Below, one piece after another: positions 50,544-59,608 of a stretch of DNA of 64,000 bases. This stretch comes from CALBGR01 sp964499935. Its GTDB lineage: Bacteria; Patescibacteriota; Saccharimonadia; Saccharimonadales; UBA4665. Each line of letters opens with the position of its first letter. Within the stretch, counting starts at the first letter, position 1. Where the stretch lies: assembly GCA_964499935.1 (NCBI GenBank), contig CAZCMS010000001.1, forward strand, positions 62,001-126,000. Direction: 5' to 3'. The notes under the pieces are model-generated. The model saw only the letters and a program-made list of their open reading frames with translations, was not told where the DNA came from and did not search any database. The translations under genes were made by a program, and so were the position numbers.

Positions 50544-51635
50544 TTAACTCTTTAAGGGCATAATCAAGTGTGTATAATCTTTTTCACTCGGGTCAGATAA
50601 TACAACCGGTTCTAATTTGCCATTAAAACTAAAGTTAATTTCTTCGCTATGAAATGCATTAAGCGCATCAAGTAAATAGCGTGAATTAACAGTGATTTCA
50701 CCCGAGCCAGCAATCTTTCCATCTGCACTCGCAGTATTTTCGCCCACTTGTGACGCTATAGAGCGTATACTAAGTACTCCTTTGTCTTCATCGGTAGCAA
50801 TTTTTATACTACCGGCACTCTCGCGAGCAAACAGACTAGAAACCTTTGTAATATTAATCAGATCAGCTCGCTTTACTCGAGCCACATTCGCAAATTCACT
50901 TGGAATGAGTTTTTGATAGTCTGGATACTTTCCTTCGATAAGACGTGCAACAAGCTCAACATCACCAGCCTTTACTAATACCTGTTGATCGTTATAGGTG
51001 ATAGATACTGGCTCTTCAACATCATTAACTATTCGCAGTACATCTTGCATAGCCGACACTGGGATCAAGAGATCAACCGTATCCTTAGAAGATAATACGA
51101 TTTTTGCAGCTAACCGATAGCTATCTGTTGCAGCCATTCTTAAAGCATCGTCACGTGTATGGAGATACACTCCTGTGAGTACTGGACGTGCCTCGTCAGT
51201 TGATGCTGCAAACACGACCTGTTGTAAAGCACTTTTTAAATCGTGTGGAGGAATAGAGAATTCACTACCATCTTCTATTGCAGGCATGACAGGGAAGTCT
51301 TCAGCTGCAATACCATTGATCGTAGATTGGTATTGATCAGTAGTGATATGAAGTTTATTGTCAGTTAGCTCTAGATTAATAACGCTTTGGGGCAAGCTGC
51401 TAATAAAATCTTGCATCAGCCGAGCAGGGATAGTAATAGATCCCTCTTCTTGTACCTTTGCACCACAGTATTGTGTGATAGCTATATCTAAATTAGTTGC
51501 AGCAATACTCAGTCTATTATTTGTGGTCTTGATAAGTACATTCGCAAGTATAGGTAGAGTTCCTCTCGTATTGGCAACACGAGCCACGGTTGAAAGTGCT
51601 TTACTAAGATTTTCTTGAGTTACTTGTAGCTTCAT
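50544..51635 (-). CDS. dnaN: DNA polymerase III sliding clamp (beta)
   Basis: 363 residues, the expected size. MKLQVTQENLSKALSTVARV at the N-terminus; three clamp domains; C-terminal LEPVVLSDPSEKDYTHLIMP with the conserved MP(L) end. It forms the replication clamp around DNA. It lies between dnaA and recF. Confidence 0.97.
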   Translation of the reverse strand: MKLQVTQENLSKALSTVARVANTRGTLPILANVLIKTTNNRLSIAATNLDIAITQYCGAKVQEEGSITIPARLMQDFISSLPQSVINLELTDNKLHITTDQYQSTINGIAAEDFPVMPAIEDGSEFSIPPHDLKSALQQVVFAASTDEARPVLTGVYLHTRDDALRMAATDSYRLAAKIVLSSKDTVDLLIPVSAMQDVLRIVNDVEEPVSITYNDQQVLVKAGDVELVARLIEGKYPDYQKLIPSEFANVARVKRADLINITKVSSLFARESAGSIKIATDEDKGVLSIRSIASQVGENTASADGKIAGSGEITVNSRYLLDALNAFHSEEINFSFNGKLEPVVLSDPSEKDYTHLIMPLKS

Positions 51636-51898
51636 AGATCAGTTCCTTATTACTTAATTACTTATTAAATAGAATAGTCTTAGTTATTATTAGGGGTGTG
51701 TATACTGTGTAAAACATATACATAACAGATAAAAATAATGAAAACATGATTGTAAAAATATGGGTATAAAAATTGCGTATAAGTTGGAAAAGTAGGGAGT
51801 TATTCACGTACGTATAAATATCTAGCCCAGGGTATTGTGCAGAAGTCATAGATTCTCCACGAAGTATCCGAGTATTGAACACAGGTAATCCACAGGTT
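51636..51898. other. dnaA-dnaN intergenic region with DnaA-box-like sites
   Basis: 263 bp, AT-rich, no gene. It contains TAATCCACA near 51882-51890, TTATTCACG near 51800, and GTGTATACTGTGT-like sequence near 51700 (reverse complement resembles TATACACA). It probably holds the dnaN promoter and secondary DnaA sites. Confidence 0.5.
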
Positions 51899-53272
51899 TT
51901 ATACATGAAGTTTCTCCTTAATTTCCTTGATAGCAATTCGTAGGTTTTCATCAGTTCGAATCTCTTTCTCTATCTTATCAACAGAATGGATGGCTGTAGT
52001 GTGATCTTTTCGACCTAATTCACGTGCAATCTTAGGAAAACTCAAATGAAGTTCGCTCCGTAATATATACATTGCAACTTGTCTTGGTACTACAATATCT
52101 TTATCTCGTTTTGGACTCATAATATCCGTAATATCTACTTGGAAGTATTTCGCAGTACGTTCAATGATTTGTTTCGCACTAATGTGTTTTGGTCTGGTGG
52201 TATGAGATCCTAATACACTCATAGTTGTGGCGAGATTAGGTGAAAGTCCACGCATATCGCAAAATGCTAGAAGTTGATTTAATGCCCCTTCGAGTTCGCG
52301 AATGTTTGTCGGAACATTTTTTGAGAGGTATTCGGCCACCTCATGCTCAAGTTCAACTCCATGGTTATGGGCTTTGGCTTGTACAATAGCGCATCGAGTT
52401 TCAAAGTCAGGATTTTGCATATCAATACTCATTCCCCACACAAATCGAGAGCGTAAGCGTTCTTCTAGGGTTGGAATTTCTTTAGGAGGCTTATCGCTAC
52501 TGATAATAATTTGCCTATTTGCTTGGTGAAGGGCATTAAATGTATGAAAGAATTCCTCTTGGATCTTTTCTTTCCCGGCTAGGAACTGAACATCATCAAC
52601 AATCAATACATCTGCACCTCTATAATAATCAGCAAACGCAGTGTTTTTCTTAAATCGTAGTGCGTCGACAAATTCCTGTACAAATTGTTCGGTTGAAACA
52701 TATACAACTCGAGCATCAGGATTATTTGTAAGTACCGTATTACCTACAGCTTGAATAAGGTGGGTCTTGCCAATACCCACACCACCATACAAGAATAGGG
52801 GGTTGTAGCGACTGCCAGGATTCTGGGCAATTGCTTGGCACGCTGCATGGGCGAGCTCATTTCCTGACCCAACAATAAAACTTTCAAAGGTGTATTTTTC
52901 GTTGAGACCTTGCCTGTAGGTATGGCTTAAGGTGTTTGTTGATGGTTTTGCTATTGCAGGCGCAGGTTTTTTAATAGAAACGGTCTGAGTTTTTAATACT
53001 GGCTGATTATCCTCAGTCTTTTTTCCAGCTAAGGCGTGTATTTTATATTCAACAGATGGAGACGTCACACCATTACGTTCCAAAGTTTCTTTTATAAGCT
53101 GTTCGTATTTACGCTCGAGTTGCTGCTTAATAAATACATTCGGAACACCAATCACTAGGGAATTATCATCGTGCTTTAAGACAGTTGTATTCTTAAACCA
53201 CGTGATAAAATTTCCACGCGAGACCGATAGTTCAATTTCACCTAAGACTGCCTGCCATAGACCGTTCTGCAT
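51899..53272 (-). CDS. dnaA: Chromosomal replication initiator DnaA
   Basis: 457 residues. Domain I (1-80), a short linker, AAA+ domain with Walker A GGVGIGKTHLIQ (about 165-176) and Walker B VLIVDDVQFL, and the C-terminal DNA-binding domain with the signature LGRKDHTTAIHSVDKIE. It binds DnaA boxes in the adjacent oriC and opens the origin. GAGGG precedes the ATG. Confidence 0.98.
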   Translation of the reverse strand: MQNGLWQAVLGEIELSVSRGNFITWFKNTTVLKHDDNSLVIGVPNVFIKQQLERKYEQLIKETLERNGVTSPSVEYKIHALAGKKTEDNQPVLKTQTVSIKKPAPAIAKPSTNTLSHTYRQGLNEKYTFESFIVGSGNELAHAACQAIAQNPGSRYNPLFLYGGVGIGKTHLIQAVGNTVLTNNPDARVVYVSTEQFVQEFVDALRFKKNTAFADYYRGADVLIVDDVQFLAGKEKIQEEFFHTFNALHQANRQIIISSDKPPKEIPTLEERLRSRFVWGMSIDMQNPDFETRCAIVQAKAHNHGVELEHEVAEYLSKNVPTNIRELEGALNQLLAFCDMRGLSPNLATTMSVLGSHTTRPKHISAKQIIERTAKYFQVDITDIMSPKRDKDIVVPRQVAMYILRSELHLSFPKIARELGRKDHTTAIHSVDKIEKEIRTDENLRIAIKEIKEKLHV

Positions 53273-53577
53273 GTTTCCCTCAATATATTTACTCTCTGAC
53301 TAACAATATACCCCAACAACATCCTACTTTTCCACAACTTGTACATAAATCACAACAAAATAGACACAAATTCAATGAAATAGGGGTCGATTTATACACA
53401 TGATGAGTTGACATCTGTTAAATCTGTGGAAAATATTTGGTTATAAGTGGATAACTTGATAGAATTAGTGGGCAAACATTGTCGATTTTACGCTGACAAT
53501 ACATAATAAATAATGATTATGGGTATACATCACAGTCTCATGTGAGGTGAGAGGTGTGCCTAAATTAAGAAGTAAGG
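53273..53577. other. Putative origin of replication oriC
   Basis: The dnaA-rpmH intergenic region contains TTATACACA (53392-53400, +), TTATCCACT (53446-53454, -), and two TTTTCCACA-type sites (53328-53336 + and 53425-53433 -), all perfect or one mismatch from the DnaA box. AT-rich stretches are adjacent. Gene order (recF-dnaN-dnaA / rpmH-rnpA-yidC) is the classical bacterial origin layout. Confidence 0.85.
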
Positions 53578-53590
53578 TACAATAGAAATT

Positions 53591-53728
53591 ATGCCAAAAC
53601 GCACATACCAACCAAAGAAACGCAAACGAGCACGCGAACACGGATTTTTTGCACGTATGAAGACTCGTGCTGGACGCGCTGTGCTTGCACGTCGACGACT
53701 CAAAGGTCGCAAACAACTTTCACACTAA
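53591..53728 (+). CDS. rpmH: Ribosomal protein L34
   Basis: 45 residues: MPKRTYQPKKRKRAREHGFF, then ARMKTRAGRAVLARRRLKGR. The motifs are those of L34, a basic large-subunit protein. TACAAT ends 7 nt before the ATG, so it is probably leaderless. It begins the rpmH-rnpA-yidC-jag block facing away from dnaA. Confidence 0.97.
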   Translation: MPKRTYQPKKRKRAREHGFFARMKTRAGRAVLARRRLKGRKQLSH

Positions 53729-53759
53729 ATTAACGTAAAGGTGAAGGGCATCTAATACT

Positions 53760-54137
53760 ATGCTTGCGAGAGCCTATCGTTTTCATGGACATGGAAGTTT
53801 GCGATATGTCTATTCCCATGGAAAGTCAATAAGAAGCTCGTATGGTGTCCTTAAGTACGCGCCTAACCCACGTCGAAAAACGTGGCGTGCTGCTGTGGTG
53901 GTAAGTAAAAAAGTACATAAATCAGCAGTGGTGCGAAATCGTATCCGAAGACGGGTGTACGAAATCATTCGGACTACACTCGCAAAAGACATGCCACCAA
54001 CTGATATTGTTTTTGTCGTACACACTTCGCAACTTGCTACAACACCGCATGAAAAAGTGCAGCAAGTTATTGTGCATCAACTTGAAAAAGCCGGACTTAC
54101 CACTAGTGAGCATGATATAGTAGATAACAAGGAGTAG
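53760..54137 (+). CDS. rnpA: Ribonuclease P protein component
   Basis: 125 residues. The RNR motif appears as KSAVVRNRIRRRVYEIIR (about 59-76), with the upstream AAVVVSKKV strand. It binds the RNase P RNA (not in this window) to process tRNA 5' ends. It lies 31 bp after rpmH and 3 bp before yidC. Confidence 0.94.
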   Translation: MLARAYRFHGHGSLRYVYSHGKSIRSSYGVLKYAPNPRRKTWRAAVVVSKKVHKSAVVRNRIRRRVYEIIRTTLAKDMPPTDIVFVVHTSQLATTPHEKVQQVIVHQLEKAGLTTSEHDIVDNKE

Positions 54138-54140
54138 CAG

Positions 54141-55115
54141 ATGTTTACAACGCTGATTGTCCAACCAATCTTCAATTTACTGGTGTTTATTTACGCCATT
54201 ATCCCTGGCCATAATTTTGGCTTGGCAATTATTCTATTTACAGTACTTGTTCGGTTACTGATGTGGCCTCTTGTGAAGAAGCAACTTCATCACACGAAAG
54301 TGATCCGAAAGCTACAGCCAGAAATCAAGAAAATCAAAAAAGCTACCAAAGGTGATCGACAAAAAGAATCACTCCTTATTATGGAGTTATATAAAGAACG
54401 GGGTATTAATCCGTTTGCTTCACTCGGGCCATTGCTTATCCAGTTGCCAATCTTTATCGGTTTGTATAGTGGACTTAGACGAATCGTCGATAATCCGCAG
54501 CAGATAGTCGATTTTTCCTATCCTGCAGTACAGAACCTAGGTTGGATGCAACAACTTGCGGACAATATTAATCAATTCGATGAAACTCTCTTTTCTGTCG
54601 TAGACCTTACAAGGAGTGCACTCGGTAGTGAAGGCTTGTATATTCCGGCAATGATAATCGTATTGGCAAGTGTGGTTGTGCAATATTATCAGGCAAAACA
54701 ACTTATGCCCAATGATCCAGACGCTCGAACACTTCGTCAGATACTACGAGAGGCAAGCGAAGGAAAGCAAGCCGATCAATCTGAGATGAATGCTGCAATT
54801 GGTCGTAGTACAAAGTTTTTACTACCAGCAATGGTATTTTTATTCACTGTTTCAATCGCTTCGGCATTGAGCTTATACTGGCTCGTGGCAGGTCTTGTCG
54901 CGTATATTCAGCAGGCAATTGTTCTTAGTAAAGATGAGGAAGAGCTAGAAGCACTTGCTGGTAAGAAAAGTACTACATCTAAAAAATCTACATCGACAAC
55001 AAAGGTCACAATCCGTAATGTTTCAGATATTCCTGAGGCGGAGGTGGTTTCTAAATCTAAAACTAAAACAAAAAACACTAAAAAGTCGGGGAAACGTAAA
55101 AAAAGGAAGAAGTGA
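54141..55115 (+). CDS. yidC: Membrane protein insertase YidC/Oxa1
   Basis: 324 residues. Oxa1-type core: FGLAIILFTVLVRLLMWPLV (about 28-47), the charged hairpin, FASLGPLLIQLPIFIGLYSG, and two later membrane helices (about 170-186 and 228-256). The Lys-rich C-terminal tail (KSKTKTKNTKKSGKRKKRKK) is of the ribosome-binding type. GGAG lies before the ATG. Confidence 0.95.
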   Translation: MFTTLIVQPIFNLLVFIYAIIPGHNFGLAIILFTVLVRLLMWPLVKKQLHHTKVIRKLQPEIKKIKKATKGDRQKESLLIMELYKERGINPFASLGPLLIQLPIFIGLYSGLRRIVDNPQQIVDFSYPAVQNLGWMQQLADNINQFDETLFSVVDLTRSALGSEGLYIPAMIIVLASVVVQYYQAKQLMPNDPDARTLRQILREASEGKQADQSEMNAAIGRSTKFLLPAMVFLFTVSIASALSLYWLVAGLVAYIQQAIVLSKDEEELEALAGKKSTTSKKSTSTTKVTIRNVSDIPEAEVVSKSKTKTKNTKKSGKRKKRKK

Positions 55116-55129
55116 GGAGTTTGAGGTCT

Positions 55130-55585
55130 ATGGAAGAGTCAATTCAATACGCTAAAAAATATCTCGAAGATGTCTTGTCGTTTTTTGGATTAAACACCGA
55201 TATCTATGCAACAGCAAACGATGATGAGATCATAGAGCTTAATATCCCCTCCACGCATCTTAATGGGTTTTTAATTGGGCAGCATGGTGACACAATGCGA
55301 GCACTACAGTTTATCGTTAGCAATGCACTAAAAAATCAAGGACATGAAGTGACGCGTGTCAATGTTGATGTTGCAGACTATAAAAAGCAACGTGCCGAAA
55401 AAATAGCAGAAAATGCTGAGCGATGGATTAAGACAGTGCAAGAAACAGGAAATCCCTTTGATCTAAAGCCAATGAATGCTGCAGACCGACGAATAGTGCA
55501 TCAACTTGCAGCCGAGCATGGTATTGTCAGTGAGTCAGTTGGCGAAGGTCGTGAGCGTCGAATCGTCTTAAAGCCCTCAGAATAA
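55130..55585 (+). CDS. jag: KH-R3H RNA-binding protein Jag/KhpB
   Basis: 151 residues from ATG 55130; a GTG at 55112 overlapping the yidC stop is an alternative start. KH domain with the GxxG-type loop LNGFLIGQHGDTMRALQFIV (about 41-60) and a C-terminal R3H motif (ADRRIVHQLAAEHGIVSESV, about 118-137). It binds RNA and works near YidC in envelope control. Confidence 0.9.
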   Translation: MEESIQYAKKYLEDVLSFFGLNTDIYATANDDEIIELNIPSTHLNGFLIGQHGDTMRALQFIVSNALKNQGHEVTRVNVDVADYKKQRAEKIAENAERWIKTVQETGNPFDLKPMNAADRRIVHQLAAEHGIVSESVGEGRERRIVLKPSE

Positions 55586-55596
55586 AGGGATGTTGG

Positions 55597-56613
55597 TTAA
55601 TATTTTTGCAGCACGTCAAGAATAGTGGTAGCTAGATTATGAAATTCAGTTTTAGATTTCTCGTATAACTCCGAGGATCCCTGAGGTAGTTTAGCTACTT
55701 CTTTTTCTGGTATATCAAAAATCGCAGTCAACATATCCTGACCGATTGGAGGGAGTTGACCATAATCTTGGATATTTTGCAGTGGTGCAGTGAAGCTTCT
55801 TGCTACTAACCCGTTCCTAGAATGCTTTTCCGATAAGTGTTCTTTTACTTGGTTTGGCAACAAATCCATAAACTTCAGCTGTTTTTTAATAGGCTGTTTG
55901 GCATATACGTTATAGCTATTTACGATATAACCAATAAATAACCCCTCGCCATCAAGTATGAGTTTTGACTCTATGTCACCTGCCAAAGCTTTGGCAGTAA
56001 TCTTCCACTGTTCTTTCCAGTCAGCAAATATTGATCCAAGGTTTTTGATACCTTGTACACTAAATGCGTCAGGCATCAAAGGTACTACAAAATAATCTGC
56101 TCCCAAAAGTATAACTCGGTTAAGGAGTCCAAAAGTCGGAGAAGTATCAATAATGAATATATCTGTTTCGTCTGCTAGTCCGAGCTGGCGCAGATATCTG
56201 TCAATGGCGCTTGTTGTAAAATATCCAATTCGTTGTCCGCTTGCAGCTTGTCCGATAGCGGTAATAAGTAGGTTTTCAAACTGCACAATATTAGGGCTGC
56301 CTGGAACAATAGTGATATTTGGATATCGGTTGAGTGGTGTTGGTTTGACCGAAGTGTCAATGTCGGCACCACCCTCAGAAACACCTCGCAGTACATCATA
56401 AATATCTTTTTGATCGCCAGTAAATAAGTTAATTTCAAACCAACTGTCACCAAGTGCGAGACGAGTTAGGTTGCATTGTGGGTCTAGGTCGACAAGAGTA
56501 ACTTTGTAGCCTTCTTCTGCCATTTTTACAGCAGTGTTGAAGGCAAGCGTTGTTTTACCAACACCACCTTTGTTGTTTGTAAACACAAGTTGTTTTGCTC
56601 GAGGAAACCGCAT
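55597..56613 (-). CDS. ParA/MinD-like ATPase
   Basis: 338 residues. Deviant Walker A NNKGGVGKTTLAFNTAVKM (about 13-31), VDLDPQCNLTRLALG, and the IDTSPTFGLLNR switch region. ParA-family proteins position chromosomes or large complexes on the nucleoid. It is close to oriC, but no ParB gene is adjacent in the window. A TACAAT box lies about 9 nt before the ATG. Confidence 0.88.
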   Translation of the reverse strand: MRFPRAKQLVFTNNKGGVGKTTLAFNTAVKMAEEGYKVTLVDLDPQCNLTRLALGDSWFEINLFTGDQKDIYDVLRGVSEGGADIDTSVKPTPLNRYPNITIVPGSPNIVQFENLLITAIGQAASGQRIGYFTTSAIDRYLRQLGLADETDIFIIDTSPTFGLLNRVILLGADYFVVPLMPDAFSVQGIKNLGSIFADWKEQWKITAKALAGDIESKLILDGEGLFIGYIVNSYNVYAKQPIKKQLKFMDLLPNQVKEHLSEKHSRNGLVARSFTAPLQNIQDYGQLPPIGQDMLTAIFDIPEKEVAKLPQGSSELYEKSKTEFHNLATTILDVLQKY

Positions 56614-56644
56614 TATGCTTATATTGTATCACGCAACTAAGGTG

Positions 56645-57754
56645 TTAATCTTCTTTTAAAACATTCTTATACACAGCCAGTGTCTGGTCGGCCATTTTGC
56701 GCCATGAATATTTTCTGAGCTGTTTTTTGCCGTTGGCAATAAGTTCAGCACGACGTTTTTCATTGGTGAGTATTTTCTTAATTTTCTTAGCAATATCGTC
56801 GACATCATACGGGTCAATATATTCGGCTGCATCTTCGTAAATTTCAGGTAAGCAAGTGGCATTACTGCTGATGAGTGGCGCGCCATACATCATGGCTTCG
56901 AGCCCAGGCAAGCCAAAACCTTCACTTAACGACGGGTATACGTATGCTTGTGTGTGTTCCATTGCCCAGCGCAGTTGCCCGTCCGGTATAAAGTCTGTAA
57001 ATATCACATGATCTTCAACATTTAATTTTTTCACCAACGACCTATATGAACGGTGGGAGCGGTCCTTTTTACCGGCTATGACTAGTAGTAGATCCGGGTG
57101 TTTTTCACGAACCACAACAAAAGCTTTGATTAATCTGCGGAGATTTTTGTGAGGCAGTGGCCTGCCATTAAACATAATAAAATCTTTATCAATAAGCTCT
57201 GGGATTGGCTCTGGCTTTTCGTCGAATACATCAGCCGCTTCATAAGTAACAACCACTTTACGGCTATTGATATGCGCGAATTTTGCAAGATCATCCTTAA
57301 CGTATTCCGAAGGCGTAATAATACGAACCGACTTACGTGCGACGATTTTTACGACTGCTTTATACACGAACTGCTTAATAGCAAATATTACACGATTTTT
57401 ACTTGGATTCACAAACCGAACAGTAGTGAGATCATGGACGGTAGTGATAGTTTTACCAAGATATAAAATAGGTTGTTGCGTCATTCCAAAATGCACAAGA
57501 TGGGGCCGAAGTTTATAAAGCTGAAATAAAAATCCAATCTGTTCTGCAAATGTAAACTCTTTGTATTTACAGGGAACAACAGTAAAATTTTTCTTTCTTG
57601 GTTTCCAGCCCTCGGCATCCTTTGGTTGTAATAATACAAAGTATTGGTGATCTTTGTTGGTGTCTACGTCTTGCAAGTGATGAAGTAGCCGTTCAATATA
57701 TCGGCCGGTACTTGTACGTAGCTCCCTGGCATCAATTACAATTCTTTTTTTCAT
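56645..57754 (-). CDS. Glycosyltransferase family 1 (GT4-like)
   Basis: 369 residues from ATG 57754 (AAGGAG upstream). GT-B fold: N-terminal RIVIDARELRTSTGRYIERL, and a C-terminal nucleotide-sugar site with YPSLSEGFGLPGLEAMMYGA (E-x7-E motif, about 285-305). It probably adds a hexose to an envelope glycan. It overlaps the downstream part of the GT2 gene by 4 bp. Confidence 0.9.
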   Translation of the reverse strand: MKKRIVIDARELRTSTGRYIERLLHHLQDVDTNKDHQYFVLLQPKDAEGWKPRKKNFTVVPCKYKEFTFAEQIGFLFQLYKLRPHLVHFGMTQQPILYLGKTITTVHDLTTVRFVNPSKNRVIFAIKQFVYKAVVKIVARKSVRIITPSEYVKDDLAKFAHINSRKVVVTYEAADVFDEKPEPIPELIDKDFIMFNGRPLPHKNLRRLIKAFVVVREKHPDLLLVIAGKKDRSHRSYRSLVKKLNVEDHVIFTDFIPDGQLRWAMEHTQAYVYPSLSEGFGLPGLEAMMYGAPLISSNATCLPEIYEDAAEYIDPYDVDDIAKKIKKILTNEKRRAELIANGKKQLRKYSWRKMADQTLAVYKNVLKED

Positions 57755-58776
57755 ACTTTTCTCCTTATGCGCCACCAAAATGATCGAAAATTGCGTAATT
57801 TATGTGCATTTGGCGGTAAATCATGAGTTAGTATAGACCAAATATACTCATTAGGTACAGTTTTTAACGCCTTGATGCGCTTTCTTTCATGCAATGTGTG
57901 CGCTATATTTTTGATAGATACCACAAGCCCCTTCACGGCAGGCCAGCCACGACCATCAACTAAGGCACTTGCGATTAGAGTTGTGTATGCGAATGTAAAA
58001 CGAGGTAGCATCGATGGTAAAAAGGGCGTAGGAGTGTTCTTCCAAAAAAGCATCGGTAGATTTTTCATTGTTTGATACGTAGTGAAGCCCTCAATACGAC
58101 CACTTGTTGCTCCTATCTGGTGGTACGCGATAGCTTTTGGCGCGAATAATACCTTCCAGCCAGCTAACTGTGCTCTGAAGCTAATGTCTACATCTTCGTA
58201 GTAGGCAAAAAACTTCTCGTCGAATATGCCAATTTGCTTGAACATAGTACTACGGTACAGGCTTGCGCCACCGCTTGCTGCAAATATATTCACCAAGGTA
58301 TCGTATTTGTCGCTCACGGGTTCTCCACGGCCTCTAGGATAGGCTAAGCCCCAGGTGGTGTATATATCACCAGTGCTGTCTAGGTGGGTCTTATGGATAT
58401 CCATGAGCTTGCAGGTGACAATTCCAGCCCTAGGGTTGTCTACGAGTGTTTTTAGTAGATATTTAAGCCAATCTTTGTGAGCAACAGCGTCATTATTAAA
58501 TAAAGCGATGTATTCATATTTTTTTTCTAGCGCGTAGCGTATACCAACATTAACTCCGCCATCAAATCCAAGGTTAGTTTTTTGGGGTAGGACTGTAATT
58601 TGCGGGTAATTTTTCGTAAGAAATTCGAGCGACCCGTCAGTGGAACCGTTCTCTACAACAATAATTTCGCACGGAATAGATTGTTGTAAAAGTGAGTTCA
58701 AGCACACTGGTAAATCTTCTTTACTGTTCCAACTCGGGATCACAACTGCAATATGAGGTGTCGACGTTTGCGCCAT
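57751..58776 (-). CDS. Glycosyltransferase family 2
   Basis: 341 residues. GT-A start IAVVIPSWNSKEDLPVCLNS, the NGSTDGSLEFL nucleotide loop, the DxD-type motif ALFNNDAVAHKDW (about 91-103), and the ASGGASLYRS plus EDVDISFRAQLAGW acceptor motifs of rhamnosyltransferase-like GT2 enzymes. TATTAT ends 8 nt before the ATG; it shares an 8-bp overlapping divergent promoter with the ABC permease gene. Confidence 0.92.
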   Translation of the reverse strand: MAQTSTPHIAVVIPSWNSKEDLPVCLNSLLQQSIPCEIIVVENGSTDGSLEFLTKNYPQITVLPQKTNLGFDGGVNVGIRYALEKKYEYIALFNNDAVAHKDWLKYLLKTLVDNPRAGIVTCKLMDIHKTHLDSTGDIYTTWGLAYPRGRGEPVSDKYDTLVNIFAASGGASLYRSTMFKQIGIFDEKFFAYYEDVDISFRAQLAGWKVLFAPKAIAYHQIGATSGRIEGFTTYQTMKNLPMLFWKNTPTPFLPSMLPRFTFAYTTLIASALVDGRGWPAVKGLVVSIKNIAHTLHERKRIKALKTVPNEYIWSILTHDLPPNAHKLRNFRSFWWRIRRKV

Positions 58777-58801
58777 ATTACCTTATAATACCCTAAAGCC
58801 G

Positions 58802-59608
58802 ATGAAACAGTATATCTCTAAACAGAACCGAGCATTGTTAAGTGAGCTTGTTCGCACCGATTTTAAATTGCGTTATCAGGGTTCGGTGTTGGGGTATGCG
58901 TGGACTCTACTAAGGCCTCTGATGATGTTCCTGATCCTCTATATTGTGTTTGTGAAATTCCTGAAAATTGGCAGCGATATTCCACACTTTCCTATTTATT
59001 TACTACTCGGTATCGTACTCTGGAATTTCTTTGCCGAGATAACCAGCCAAGGACTTGGTTCAATCGTTGGACGTAGCGATCTCATTCGAAAAATTCGCAT
59101 ACCACGATGGATGATAGTGTTTTCAAGCAGTATCTCTGCGCTTATTAATTTAGGATTGAATCTACTGGTTATAACTGTATTTTTATTAATTAACAAAGTC
59201 GAACTTTCTTTAAGCGTCGTATGGTTGCCTCTCATATTTCTAGAAATTTATGCACTTGGATTGGGGCTGTCTTTGTTTCTGTCGGCAGCGTTTGTGAAGT
59301 ATCGAGACGTAAGCTATATATGGGAGGTGGTCATTCAAGCAGGGTTTTATTTGACACCAATCCTCTATCCTTTGGCAATAATAACTGATGTAACATTTCA
59401 AAAACTACTACTATTAAATCCTATGGCTCAGGCCATTCAAGATGCTCGTTTTGTAACGGTTTCGCAAGACGAAAAGATTATAACCATTTCTCGTGTATTC
59501 GATGGCGGTCCGTATGTGCTCATACCTTTCGTGATTGTAGTCGTGGTGCTTATTGCGGGGTTGTTGTATTTCAAGAAGGAATCCAAATATTTTGCGGAGA
59601 ATATATAG
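58802..59608 (+). CDS. ABC-2 polysaccharide exporter permease (Wzm/TagG-like)
   Basis: 268 residues with six membrane helices. LVRTDFKLRYQGSVLGYAWT (about 16-35) and a late FYLTPILYPL motif are typical of O-antigen or teichoic-acid exporter permeases. It ends adjacent to the ATPase gene. TATAAT (58784-58789) gives a short leader of at most a few nucleotides. Confidence 0.9.
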   Translation: MKQYISKQNRALLSELVRTDFKLRYQGSVLGYAWTLLRPLMMFLILYIVFVKFLKIGSDIPHFPIYLLLGIVLWNFFAEITSQGLGSIVGRSDLIRKIRIPRWMIVFSSSISALINLGLNLLVITVFLLINKVELSLSVVWLPLIFLEIYALGLGLSLFLSAAFVKYRDVSYIWEVVIQAGFYLTPILYPLAIITDVTFQKLLLLNPMAQAIQDARFVTVSQDEKIITISRVFDGGPYVLIPFVIVVVVLIAGLLYFKKESKYFAENI

